Source: Variovorax sp. J22G73
Lineage (GTDB): Bacteria; Pseudomonadota; Gammaproteobacteria; Burkholderiales; Burkholderiaceae_C
Length of the DNA stretch: 64,000 bases
NCBI RefSeq assembly: GCF_030317035.1
Contig: NZ_JASZYK010000001.1
Coordinates: 1,646,760-1,710,759 of the forward strand
Direction of reading: 5' to 3'
The notes beneath the pieces were generated by a model that was not told the origin of the DNA, ran no database searches, and saw nothing but the letters and a program-made list of their open reading frames with translations. Below, one piece after another: positions 48,173 to 56,526 of this stretch (position 1 is its first letter; the number at the start of each line of letters is the position of its first letter). The position numbers and the translations under genes are program-made.

Positions 48173-49135
48173 ATGCCGCGCATCGACGTCAACCGCTCCG
48201 GCGAAATGGAGGCCTTCGTGCAGGTGGTCGAGTCCGGCGGGTTCTCCTCGGCGGCGCGCCTGTTGGGCATGACGCCTTCGGCGGTGAGCAAGCTGGTGGC
48301 GCGGCTGGAGCTGCGCCTGGGCATCCAGCTGGTGCATCGCTCCACGCGCAAGCTGCAGCTCACGCCCGAGGGCACCGAGTTCTACCAGCGCAGCACGCGC
48401 GTGCTGGCCGACATGGACGAGGCCGAGCGTTGCGCCGCGGCCGGTGCCGCGCCGCGCGGGCGCGTGAGCATCAACGCCAGCGTGTCCTTCGGGCACCACA
48501 AGCTGGTGCCGCTGGTGCCACGCCTGCTCGAGCTGCACCCGCAGATCACGCTCGACATTGCGCTGACCGACCGCATCGTCGACCTGATGGACGAGCGCGC
48601 CGACATCGCGATCCGCTGGGGCCAGCTGCCGTCGTCCGACCTGGTGGCGCGGCGCCTGGGCGAGACCAGCCAGACCATCCTGGCCGCGCCGTCGTACCTC
48701 GAAAAATACGGCACGCCGCGCACCCCGCAGGAGCTGGAGGCGCACAGCCAGCTCGGCTGGACTTTCATGCGAAAAGCGCCCGACTGGCCGTTTCGCGTGG
48801 ACGGCCGCATGGTGTCGATGCCCGTGGCGGGCCCGGTGCGCGCGGGCGACGGCGAAACGCTGCGCCAGCTGGCGATCGCGGGGGCGGGCGTGGCGCGGCT
48901 GTCGCTGTACCACACGCAGCACGACATCGACGCCGGCCGGCTGGTGCCGCTGCTGGAGGAGTTCAACCCGTGCGAGGTGGAGCCGATCCACGCGGTGTAC
49001 ATCGGCAAGGCCGGCACGCTGCCCGCGCGGGTGCGGGCGGTGCTGGACTTTCTGGTGGCCTGCTCGGGCGTGGGCGGCGGGCGCTACACGCTCAAGCGAA
49101 CGCTGCCGATGCCGGGAAACGCAGCGCTCACCTGA
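48173..49135 (+). CDS. LysR family regulator, CrgA-like
   Basis: A 320-residue regulator. The DNA-binding part (MEAFVQVVESGGFSSAARLLGMTPSAVSKLVARLE) is of the CrgA/DsdC-like subgroup common in Burkholderiales. The effector domain has the VSINASVSFG opening. It diverges from the MFS efflux gene and probably senses that pump's substrate. Its 3' end overlaps the convergent hydratase gene by 52 bases (49084-49135). GAAAGGG precedes ATG 48173. Confidence 0.92.
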   Translation: MPRIDVNRSGEMEAFVQVVESGGFSSAARLLGMTPSAVSKLVARLELRLGIQLVHRSTRKLQLTPEGTEFYQRSTRVLADMDEAERCAAAGAAPRGRVSINASVSFGHHKLVPLVPRLLELHPQITLDIALTDRIVDLMDERADIAIRWGQLPSSDLVARRLGETSQTILAAPSYLEKYGTPRTPQELEAHSQLGWTFMRKAPDWPFRVDGRMVSMPVAGPVRAGDGETLRQLAIAGAGVARLSLYHTQHDIDAGRLVPLLEEFNPCEVEPIHAVYIGKAGTLPARVRAVLDFLVACSGVGGGRYTLKRTLPMPGNAALT

Positions 49136-49854
49136 TCGCCGCGGCGGCAGGGGAGGATGCCGACCCACGAGCCGGTGGTCACGACGGTGCCCTTGGGAAC
49201 GGTCTGGCCGTGGCGGGTGACGTGGCGCAGCCACGTCGGCAGCAGCCAGGCCGGGTCGGCCAGCGGATGGGTGCCTTCGCGCACCACGGTTTCCGCGGAG
49301 CCGACCTTGGCTTCGCAGCGCTGCGAGGCCCAGTCGACGGCGGCGTAGGGCACCCAGTCGCCCACCGCCAGCGCACCGTGCACTTGCGAATCGGCGAGGC
49401 GGAGCAGGGCGGGCGTGGCCGCCAGGTCTTGCCAGCGCGCATCGACGATCTCGACCGACACGGCCATGGCGTCGATGAGCGATGCAGCGGTTTCGGGGGT
49501 GAGTTGCGCGGCTTGCGCGGGCGTGACGTCCTGGCCGAGGCGCAGGGCGATTTCGGCTTCGATGCCGGGGGTGTGGAACACGAGGTCGCTGAAATCGGAG
49601 GCGTTCTGTCGCACACCGGCGGGTGGCAGCGGCGCATGCGTGAGCGTCGCGCTGCGCGAAGCGCCGCCGGATTTCCAGGCACCGGGCACGGGCTGCGCGT
49701 CGAACCAGCCGAGCGCGGCGGCCACGGCGTCCTGCACTTCGTAGGCTTGCGCGTGGGTGGCGAGCGCATCGGTCCAGGGCGAGGCGTCGAGGGTCCGGTT
49801 GCCGCTGCGCGCGGCGACCAGGGCGTCTGTGAGGGCTGTTTGGGAAGGGGTCAT
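49084..49854 (-). CDS. 2-keto-4-pentenoate hydratase / fumarylacetoacetase-fold family enzyme
   Basis: A 256-residue MhpD-like protein. The metal-binding acidic motif is in TPGIEAEIALRLG, with a second acidic run in VSVEIVDARW and a C-terminal TTGSWVG-type loop. Enzymes of this group hydrate 2-oxopent-4-enoate or decarboxylate 4-oxalocrotonate in aromatic meta-cleavage pathways. No other meta-cleavage genes lie nearby, so the substrate is open. Its 3' end overlaps the LysR gene's 3' end by 52 bases on the opposite strand. Confidence 0.85.
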   Translation of the reverse strand: MTPSQTALTDALVAARSGNRTLDASPWTDALATHAQAYEVQDAVAAALGWFDAQPVPGAWKSGGASRSATLTHAPLPPAGVRQNASDFSDLVFHTPGIEAEIALRLGQDVTPAQAAQLTPETAASLIDAMAVSVEIVDARWQDLAATPALLRLADSQVHGALAVGDWVPYAAVDWASQRCEAKVGSAETVVREGTHPLADPAWLLPTWLRHVTRHGQTVPKGTVVTTGSWVGILPCRRGDQVSAAFPGIGSVRLSV

Positions 49855-49923
49855 TTTTGGGATCTTCTCAGGTTGCTCAAGGCGTTTGGTTGTTGTCGCC
49901 TTTTCAGGGTTTGTTCGGGACGG

Positions 49924-50017
49924 GTGAACAGGCCGCCGGGTACTTCCCTCCGCGAATGTCCCCCGCCTTCGGCTCCTCCTTTATTTCGCTGCGGGAAGCA
50001 CCCGACGCCCTGTTCAC
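49924..50017. repeat. 94-bp imperfect inverted-repeat element
   Basis: The left arm 49924-49948 (GTGAACAGG ... CTTCCC) and right arm 49993-50017 (GGGAAG ... CCTGTTCAC) match over 25 bases with three mismatches, around a 44-base loop. It occupies most of the gap between 49855 and 50101. An 80-codon reading frame through it on the minus strand looks non-coding. The structure resembles a dispersed intergenic repeat or a miniature mobile element remnant. Confidence 0.7.
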
Positions 50018-50101
50018 TTGGGCACGCGGCTGGTGAACCGCTGATCGACAACCGCCGGCGTGTCGCGCCCCGAACAGCGACCTTCAACACTGACGACGAC
50101 C

Positions 50102-51082
50102 TCAGCTCTCAACGTGAACGTTCCCGTCCTTCACGACCTTCGCCCACTTCGCGATCTCGGTGCTGATGAACTGCTTGAACTTGTCCTGCGAACCACCACC
50201 GTCTTCCGCGCCATAGGTGTCCAGGCGCTCCTGCACGTCGGGCATGGCGAGCACGGTGTTCACGTCGCGGTTCACTTTCTGCGCAATGGCCGCCGGCAGC
50301 TTGCCCGGGCCGGCCAGCCCGTACCAGGTCGTGGCCTCGAAACCCTGGAAGCCTTGCTCCTGCATCGTCGGCACGTTGGGGTGGCCCTTGGCGCGCTTGG
50401 TGCGGGTCTGCGCGACGGCGATGACGCGGCCGTTCTTCACATGCGGCGTGGCGGCCGTCATGGTCTCGAAGCTGTACTGGATCTGCCCGCCCATCAGGTC
50501 GGCCAGCAAGGGGCCGCTGCCCTTGTACGGCACGTGCAGCGCGTCGACGCCGCCCTGCAGCTTGAACATTTCCAGCGCCAGGTGCTGGGCCGATCCCGCG
50601 CCCGCGGAACCGAAGCTCAGGGTGCCCGGCGCGGCCTTGCAGGCGGCGACGATGTCCTTCACGTTCAATGCCTTCTGGCCCGGGTTGGCGATGAGCAGGT
50701 TGGGCGTGACGCCCACCAGCACGATGGGCACGAAGTCGCGCTCCACGTTGTAGCGCAGCTTGGGCTGCAGGCTGGGCGCGAGCGCGTGGCTGTTGATGTG
50801 CGCCATGAGCAGGGTGCTGCCGTCCGCGGGCTGCTGCGCCACGTAGTCGGCGGCCAGGACACCGGCCACGCCGCCCTTGTTCTCGACGATGACCTGCTGG
50901 CCCCACATGAGGGTGAGCTTCTGCGCGACCACGCGCGCCAGCGCGTCGGTGCCGCCGCCCGGCGGAAAACCGACGACGATGCGCACCGGCCCCGAAGGCC
51001 ACTCCTGCGCGAAAAGCCGGGGCACGCCCAGCGTGGCGGCCGCGCCCGCGGCGGCCTGGATCAGGGAACGTCTTTGCATCAT
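50102..51082 (-). CDS. Bug-family (tripartite tricarboxylate transporter) periplasmic binding protein
   Basis: A 326-residue solute-binding protein of the TctC/Bug type, which captures carboxylic acids in the periplasm. The N-terminus MMQRRSLIQAAAGAAA has a twin-arginine-like export signal, cleaved before EWPS. Family landmarks are VRIVVGFPPGGGTDALAR, VENKGGVAG and GSAGAGSAQHLALE. The start 51082 has GGAGA upstream; a second Met follows immediately. No TctA/TctB membrane genes are nearby, so it is an orphan receptor. It lies downstream of the aminotransferase on the same strand, 144 bases away. Confidence 0.93.
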   Translation of the reverse strand: MMQRRSLIQAAAGAAATLGVPRLFAQEWPSGPVRIVVGFPPGGGTDALARVVAQKLTLMWGQQVIVENKGGVAGVLAADYVAQQPADGSTLLMAHINSHALAPSLQPKLRYNVERDFVPIVLVGVTPNLLIANPGQKALNVKDIVAACKAAPGTLSFGSAGAGSAQHLALEMFKLQGGVDALHVPYKGSGPLLADLMGGQIQYSFETMTAATPHVKNGRVIAVAQTRTKRAKGHPNVPTMQEQGFQGFEATTWYGLAGPGKLPAAIAQKVNRDVNTVLAMPDVQERLDTYGAEDGGGSQDKFKQFISTEIAKWAKVVKDGNVHVES

Positions 51083-51193
51083 CTTTGTCTCCGTGGTGTT
51101 GGGGTCCGATGCGTGCCGGGCCGTGTTGCATGGCGCCCGGCAAGGGGGCCGCCGCATCGTTCGAGCGATGCGTTGCGGCCGGTGTGTAGTGAA

Positions 51194-51251
51194 GGCGCTA
51201 AGTCGCCTTCTTCAGCGCCGCCGGCGCTAAGCCGCCTTCTGCAGCGCCACT
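51194..51251. repeat. 29-bp tandem duplication at the aminotransferase 3' end
   Basis: GGCGCTAAGTCGCCTTCTTC- (51194-51222) and GGCGCTAAGCCGCCTTCTGC- (51223-51251) are consecutive 29-bp copies, with a partial third GGCGCTGCG. The real stop of the aminotransferase (51227-51229) is in the second copy; the first is a silent duplicate of its last codons. Confidence 0.75.
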
Positions 51252-52468
51252 GGCGCTGCGTGGCTCGCGAAATGGTCCATGGCCGCGTGCACGCCGCTGG
51301 CAGCCAGCTTGATGCCCGCGAGCTTCATGCCCATTTCCACGCCCGCGACCATGGCGACCAGCGTCAGGTCGTTGCTGTCGCCCAGGTGGCCCATGCGGAA
51401 CATGCGGCCCTTGAGCTTGCCCAGCCCGGTGCCCAGCGACAGGTCGAAGCGCTGGTGGATCAGGCGGCGTAGCGCGTCGGCGTCCACGCCCTCGGGCGTG
51501 ATCACGCCGGTGAGCACGGGCGAGTACACGGCCGGGTCGGCGCACTGCACCGGCAGGCCCCACGCGTTCACCGCGGCGCGCACGCCCGCGGCCCAGCGCT
51601 GGTGGCGCGCGAACACGTTGTCCAGCCCTTCGCCGAGCAGCATGTCCAGCGACTCGGACAGGCCGTACAGCAGGTTGGTGTTGGGCGTGTAGGGCCAGTA
51701 GCCGTCCTTGTTCATCTCGACGATCTCGCCCCAGTCCCAGAAGGCGCGCGGCAGCTTCGCATGCTTGGCGGCCTCGAGCGCGCGCGGCGAAAGCGCGTTG
51801 AAGCTGATGCCCGGCGGCAGCATCAGGCCCTTCTGCGAGCCGCTGACGGTCACGTCCACGCCCCATTCGTCGTGCCGGAAATCGGCGCTCGCCAGGCCCG
51901 AGATGCTGTCGACCAGCAGCAGGGCAGGGTGGCCGGCCGCGTCGATGGCCTTTCGCACCGAGGCGATATCGGAGGTCACGCCGGTGGAGGTCTCGTTGTG
52001 CACCACGCACACGGCCTTGATCTTCTTTTCGGTGTCCTTGCGCAGGCGCGCCTCGATGAGCTCGGCCTGCACGCCGCGGCGCCAGCCGGGCGCGTTGGGC
52101 AGTTGCGCGTCGGTGCCGGCGAAGGCCAGGAACTCGGTCGACAGGCCCAGGCGCGTGGCCATCTTCTGCCACAGCGAGGCGAAGTGGCCCGTTTCGTACA
52201 TGAGCACGTGGTCGCCCGGGCTCAGCGTGTTGGCCAGCGCGGCCTCCCACGCGCCGGTGCCCGAGGCGGGGTAGATGGCGACCGGGTGCTTCGTCTTGAA
52301 GACCTGCTGGATGCCGCCCAGCACCTTGAGCCCCAGCGTGCCGAACTCGGGCCCGCGGTGGTCGATGGTGGGCAGGCTCATGGCCCGCAGGATGCGGTCG
52401 GGCACCGGACTGGGCCCCGGAATCTGGAGGAAGTGGCGACCGGTGGGATGGATGTCGAGTTGCAGCAT
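51227..52468 (-). CDS. Class V aminotransferase (alanine/serine-glyoxylate type)
   Basis: A 413-residue PLP enzyme. IPGPSPVPDRILRAM at the N-terminus and the YPASGTGAWEAALAN phosphate-binding segment identify the alanine/serine-glyoxylate group. The PLP lysine is in VSGSQKGLMLPPG, preceded by the LLVDSISGL Asp. It likely transfers amino groups to glyoxylate or cleaves related compounds. ATG 52468 is preceded by AAGGA; the in-frame ATG at 52483 is rejected. A GntR gene diverges from it, with two operator copies in between, so its expression is probably repressed by that GntR protein. Confidence 0.93.
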   Translation of the reverse strand: MLQLDIHPTGRHFLQIPGPSPVPDRILRAMSLPTIDHRGPEFGTLGLKVLGGIQQVFKTKHPVAIYPASGTGAWEAALANTLSPGDHVLMYETGHFASLWQKMATRLGLSTEFLAFAGTDAQLPNAPGWRRGVQAELIEARLRKDTEKKIKAVCVVHNETSTGVTSDIASVRKAIDAAGHPALLLVDSISGLASADFRHDEWGVDVTVSGSQKGLMLPPGISFNALSPRALEAAKHAKLPRAFWDWGEIVEMNKDGYWPYTPNTNLLYGLSESLDMLLGEGLDNVFARHQRWAAGVRAAVNAWGLPVQCADPAVYSPVLTGVITPEGVDADALRRLIHQRFDLSLGTGLGKLKGRMFRMGHLGDSNDLTLVAMVAGVEMGMKLAGIKLAASGVHAAMDHFASHAAPVALQKAA

Positions 52469-52492
52469 GGACTGTCCTTTCACCTGTCAGTT

Positions 52493-52509
52493 TTGCATTC
52501 AAAATGCAT
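52493..52509. promoter_or_regulatory. GntR operator, copy near the aminotransferase
   Basis: TTGCATT-CAA-AATGCAT. The 18-base block TTTTGCATTCAAAATGCA (52491-52508) is repeated exactly at 52557-52574. It lies 25 bases upstream of the aminotransferase start. Confidence 0.75.
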
Positions 52510-52558
52510 TTTGTTTTGATGGTTTACCCTGAAGCGCTGCGCTTGTGAGCCTCATTTT

Positions 52559-52575
52559 TTGCATTCAAAATGCAA
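52559..52575. promoter_or_regulatory. GntR operator, copy near the regulator
   Basis: TTGCATT-CAA-AATGCAA, a perfect 7-bp palindrome with a 3-base centre, 15 bases before the GntR start. The spacing to the other copy is 66 bp, which would permit cooperative binding or looping. Confidence 0.78.
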
Positions 52576-52590
52576 TCAACGGAAAGAACC

Positions 52591-53301
52591 ATGACCGCTG
52601 AAATCATCGAGATCTCCAGGCTTGCGCTGCATGACCAGGTGGCGTCGCGCCTGCGCACCATGCTGGTCGAAGGCCACATCGCGCCGGGCGCCAAGCTCAA
52701 CGAGCGCGAGCTGTGCCTGCAGCTGAACGTGTCGCGCACGCCGCTGCGCGAGGCCATCAAGCTGCTGGCCGCCGAAGGGCTGGTCGACCTGCTGCCCAAC
52801 CGTGGCGCGGTGGCGGTGAAGCTCACCGAGGCCGACGTGCTCGACACCTTCGAGGTGCTGGCCATGCTCGAGGGCATGTCGGGCGAACTGGCGGCCAAGC
52901 GCATCACCGACGAAGAGCTGGCCGAGGTGCGCGCGCTGCACTACGAAATGATGGCCTGCTTCTCTCGGCGTGACCTCTCGGGCTATTACAGGCTGAACGC
53001 GCGCATCCACACGGCCATCAACGACGCGGCCGCCAACCCGGTGCTGTCGAACACCTACCGCTCCATCAACGCCCGCGTGCAGTCGTTGCGCTTTCGCACC
53101 AACCAGAACGAGGCCAAGTGGAAGCACGCGGTGCAGGAGCACGAGCAGATGATCGATGCGCTGGCCGCGCGCGACGCCGCCGCCATGCGCAAGGTGCTGG
53201 TGGCGCACGTGCTGCGCAAGCGCGACACGGTGCTGGAGCTGCTGCGCGCGGGCGAGATCTATCCGGTGGCGAAGACCAGCGCCAAGGCCAAGCCAAGCTG
53301 A
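52591..53301 (+). CDS. GntR family regulator (FadR/FCD subfamily)
   Basis: A 236-residue repressor. The winged helix (LHDQVASRLRTMLVEGHIAPG, then LNVSRTPLREAIKLLAAEGLV) is followed by an all-helical FCD effector domain. Its metal-binding Asp/His residues lie around YYRLNARIHTAI and EHEQMIDAL. FCD proteins usually sense carboxylic acids such as lactate, glycolate or gluconate. ATG 52591 has GGAAAG upstream; the in-frame ATG at 52570 is inside the operator and is rejected. It probably controls both the divergent aminotransferase and the large dehydrogenase 52 bases downstream. Confidence 0.93.
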   Translation: MTAEIIEISRLALHDQVASRLRTMLVEGHIAPGAKLNERELCLQLNVSRTPLREAIKLLAAEGLVDLLPNRGAVAVKLTEADVLDTFEVLAMLEGMSGELAAKRITDEELAEVRALHYEMMACFSRRDLSGYYRLNARIHTAINDAAANPVLSNTYRSINARVQSLRFRTNQNEAKWKHAVQEHEQMIDALAARDAAAMRKVLVAHVLRKRDTVLELLRAGEIYPVAKTSAKAKPS

Positions 53302-53353
53302 CGAGCTGACAAGTCGGACTCGAATCTCAAGAAAAAACCGAAGCCCCCACACC

Positions 53354-56300
53354 ATGCGCATCGATCCCGCCAGCCACATGCAGCCAGCCGGAACCGTTCT
53401 TCCGCCCAACGACACCTGCGAGCTGCTCGCACGCCGCCTGCGCGCCGACACGCAGGGCGAGGTGCTGTTCGACGACGGCTCGCGCGGGCGCTACGCCACC
53501 GACGCGTCGATCTACCAGATCACGCCCGTGGGCGCCTTCGTGCCGACGAACGAGCGCGACATCGCGACCGCCATCGACATCGCGCGCGACCTGAAGGTGC
53601 CGGTGCTCGCGCGCGGCGGCGGCACTAGCCAGTGCGGGCAGACCACGGGCGCGGCGCTGGTGATCGACAACAGCAAGCACTTTCGCAAGGTGCTCGACGT
53701 GAACGTGCAGGAGGGCACCGCCACGGTGGAGCCCGGCCTGGTGCTCGACCACCTGAACGCGCAGCTCAAGCCGCACGGGCTCTGGTACCCGGTCGATGTG
53801 TCGACCAGCGCGCAGGCCACGCTGGGTGGCATGGCGGGCAACAACTCGTGCGGTTCGCGCTCCATCGCATACGGCAACATGGTGCACAACGTGCTGGGCG
53901 CGAGCGCGTGGCTGTCGAACGGCGAGCTGGTCGAGTTCGGGCCCGTGGGTTCGCTCGGCGTGCGCGCGGCCGGCATCGCGCAGTTCGTGCGCGGGCTGGC
54001 GCGCCAGCACCGCGAGGCCATGGCCGAGCACTGGCCCAAGGTGATGCGCCGCGTGGCGGGCTACAACCTCGACATCTTCGACAACCAGAGCGAGAAGCCC
54101 TACACCGCCGACGGCAGCGTGAACCTGGCGCACCTGCTCATCGGCTCCGAGGGCACGCTGGCCTACACGCGCAGCCTGAAGCTCAAGCTCGCGCCGCTGC
54201 CGCGCGCCAAGGTGCTGGGCATCGTCAACTTTGCGACCTTTCATGCGGCGATGGATTCGGCGCAGCACATCGTCAAGCTCGGGCCCACGGCGGTGGAGCT
54301 GGTCGACCGCACCATGATCGAGCTGGCGCTGGCCAACCCGGCCTTCAGGCCCACGGTGGAAACCGCGCTCATCGGCAAGCCCGCGGCCATCCTGCTGGTG
54401 GAGTTCTCAGGCGCCGACAAGGCCGCGCTGCTGCCCCGACTGAAGCAGTTGGTCGAGCTGATGGGCGACCTGGGCCTGCCCGGCAGCGTGGTCGAAATGC
54501 CCGACGAGGCGCGCCAGAAAAACCTGTGGGAAGTGCGCAAGGCGGGGCTGAACATCATGATGAGCCTGAAGGGCGACGGCAAGCCGGTGAGCTTCATCGA
54601 AGACTGCGCGGTGCCGCTCGCGCACCTGGCCGAGTACACCGACGCGCTGACCGAAGTGTTCGCGCGGCACGGCAGCCGCGGCACCTGGTACGCGCATGCC
54701 TCGGTCGGCACGCTGCATGTGCGGCCCATCCTGGACATGCGGGTGGACGGCGCGGCCAAGATGCGCGTCATCGCGGAAGAGGCCAGCGCGCTGGTGCGCA
54801 AGTACAAGGGCGCGTTCAGCGGCGAGCACGGCGACGGGCTGTGCCGCGGCGAGTGGATCGAATGGCAGTTCGGCCCCGCCATCAACGACGCCTTTCGCGC
54901 CATCAAGCGCAAGCTGGACCCCATCGGCCTGTTCAACCCCGGCAAGATCATCGACCCGCCGCGCATGGACGACGGCGCGCTGTTTCGCTTTGCGCCGCCC
55001 ACGGCGCCCAAGCCGTACCGCCGCATCGAGCTCAAGCCCGTGCTCGACTGGTCGGGCTGGAACGTCGATGCCGACCCCGTCACCGAGGTAACCACCGCTC
55101 CCGGCACCGGCGGCGACAGCACCGGCGGCCTGGCCAAGGCCGTGGAAATGTGCAACAACAACGGCCACTGCCGCAAGTTCGACGCCGGCACCATGTGCCC
55201 CAGCTACCGCGTGACGCGCGACGAGCAGCACCTGACGCGCGGCCGCGCCAACACGCTGCGCCTGGCGCTGTCGGGCCAACTGGGCCCCGACGCCTTCACC
55301 AGCGAGGCCATGCACGACACCATGGACCTGTGCGTCGGCTGCAAGGGCTGCAAGCGCGACTGCCCCACGGGCGTGGACATGGCGAAGATGAAGGTCGAGT
55401 TTCTGGACCACTACAAGAAGCGCCACGGCCACACCCTGAAAGACCGGCTGGTGGCGAACCTGCCCGACTACGCGCACAAGGCCAGCCGCATGCCGTGGCT
55501 GCTGAACCTGCGCAACAGCGTGCCCGGCGCGGCGTGGCTCGGGGAAAAGATGCTTGGCTTTTCTGCCAGGCGCTCGCTGCCCGCATGGCGCAGCGACACC
55601 TTCTGGCGCGCCAGGACCAACGAGCCGGGCCTGTTCGTCGAGCGCGAGGTGGCGCTGGCCATTGCGCGCCGCGGCGGCAAGGCGGCGGTGCTGTTCGTCG
55701 ACACCTTCAACGGCACCTTCGAGAGCGAGAACGCCTTCGCCGCCGCGCGCGTGCTGCAGGCCGCGGGCTACGTGCTGCACACGGTCGAGAAGCGCGGCGG
55801 GCACCATTGCTGCGGCCGCACCTTCCTGGCGAGCGGCATGGTCGACGAGGCGAAGAAGAAGGCCGAGGCGCTGATCGACGCGCTGCTGCCGCTCGCGCGT
55901 GCTGGCGTGCCCATCGTCGGCCTGGAGCCGTCGTGCCTGCTCACGCTGCGCGACGAGACGCTGGTGATGGGCTTCGGCGAAAAGGCCGAGCTGGTCGCCA
56001 GGCACGCGCTGCTGTTCGAGGAGTTCATTGCACGCGAGATCAGGCAGGGCCGCTTCGAGCTGCAGCTGAAGCCGGCCACGCAGCCCATCCTGCTGCACGG
56101 CCACTGCCACCAGAAGGCCTTCGGCGCGGTGAGCCCGGTGATGGAGGTGCTCAAGCTCATTCCGGGCGCGCAGCCCGAGCTCATCGAAAGCTCGTGCTGC
56201 GGCATGGCCGGCAGCTTCGGCTACGAGGCCAGCCACTACGAGGTGTCGATGCAGATGGCCGAGGCCAGCCTGCTGCCGGCCATTCGCAAGCAGCCCGATG

Positions 56301-56431
56301 CCATCGTGGTGGCCGACGGCACCAGCTGCCGCCACCAGATCGAGGACGGCGCGCAGAGAAAGGCGGTGCATGTGGCGGTGCTGCTGGAGCGGCACCTGCT
56401 GCACGCGGACGCGGCGGGCGGCGCGGCCTGA
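53354..56431 (+). CDS. FAD/iron-sulfur 2-hydroxy-acid dehydrogenase, YdiJ-like
   Basis: A 1025-residue enzyme joining three modules found separately in glycolate oxidase. An FAD-binding type 4 domain (~35-260) has the GGGTSQCGQTTG and GNNSCGSRSIAYG loops. An FAD-oxidase C-terminal cap follows to ~540. Two cysteine-rich ferredoxin-like motifs come next, CNNNGHC...CPSY (~600) and CVGCKGCKRDCP (~660). Two CCG heterodisulfide-type motifs, HHCCGRTF (~817) and SSCCGMAG (~945), end the protein. E. coli YdiJ, a D-2-hydroxyglutarate dehydrogenase, has the same size and order. It should oxidise a D-2-hydroxy acid and pass electrons to the respiratory chain. Confidence 0.92.
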   Translation: MRIDPASHMQPAGTVLPPNDTCELLARRLRADTQGEVLFDDGSRGRYATDASIYQITPVGAFVPTNERDIATAIDIARDLKVPVLARGGGTSQCGQTTGAALVIDNSKHFRKVLDVNVQEGTATVEPGLVLDHLNAQLKPHGLWYPVDVSTSAQATLGGMAGNNSCGSRSIAYGNMVHNVLGASAWLSNGELVEFGPVGSLGVRAAGIAQFVRGLARQHREAMAEHWPKVMRRVAGYNLDIFDNQSEKPYTADGSVNLAHLLIGSEGTLAYTRSLKLKLAPLPRAKVLGIVNFATFHAAMDSAQHIVKLGPTAVELVDRTMIELALANPAFRPTVETALIGKPAAILLVEFSGADKAALLPRLKQLVELMGDLGLPGSVVEMPDEARQKNLWEVRKAGLNIMMSLKGDGKPVSFIEDCAVPLAHLAEYTDALTEVFARHGSRGTWYAHASVGTLHVRPILDMRVDGAAKMRVIAEEASALVRKYKGAFSGEHGDGLCRGEWIEWQFGPAINDAFRAIKRKLDPIGLFNPGKIIDPPRMDDGALFRFAPPTAPKPYRRIELKPVLDWSGWNVDADPVTEVTTAPGTGGDSTGGLAKAVEMCNNNGHCRKFDAGTMCPSYRVTRDEQHLTRGRANTLRLALSGQLGPDAFTSEAMHDTMDLCVGCKGCKRDCPTGVDMAKMKVEFLDHYKKRHGHTLKDRLVANLPDYAHKASRMPWLLNLRNSVPGAAWLGEKMLGFSARRSLPAWRSDTFWRARTNEPGLFVEREVALAIARRGGKAAVLFVDTFNGTFESENAFAAARVLQAAGYVLHTVEKRGGHHCCGRTFLASGMVDEAKKKAEALIDALLPLARAGVPIVGLEPSCLLTLRDETLVMGFGEKAELVARHALLFEEFIAREIRQGRFELQLKPATQPILLHGHCHQKAFGAVSPVMEVLKLIPGAQPELIESSCCGMAGSFGYEASHYEVSMQMAEASLLPAIRKQPDAIVVADGTSCRHQIEDGAQRKAVHVAVLLERHLLHADAAGGAA

Positions 56432-56526
56432 CCTGCGCAGCCTGCACGAACTGCCTGCCCTGCGCGCGCTGCACGATCAGCACGATCGTGCGGGCTGCCG
56501 CAAAATAGCCGCGCCACCCCGCTCCG

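Noticed and set aside
49851..50090. 79-codon frame on the minus strand
   Set aside because: It is largely the inverted-repeat element and has no ribosome site or protein-like features.
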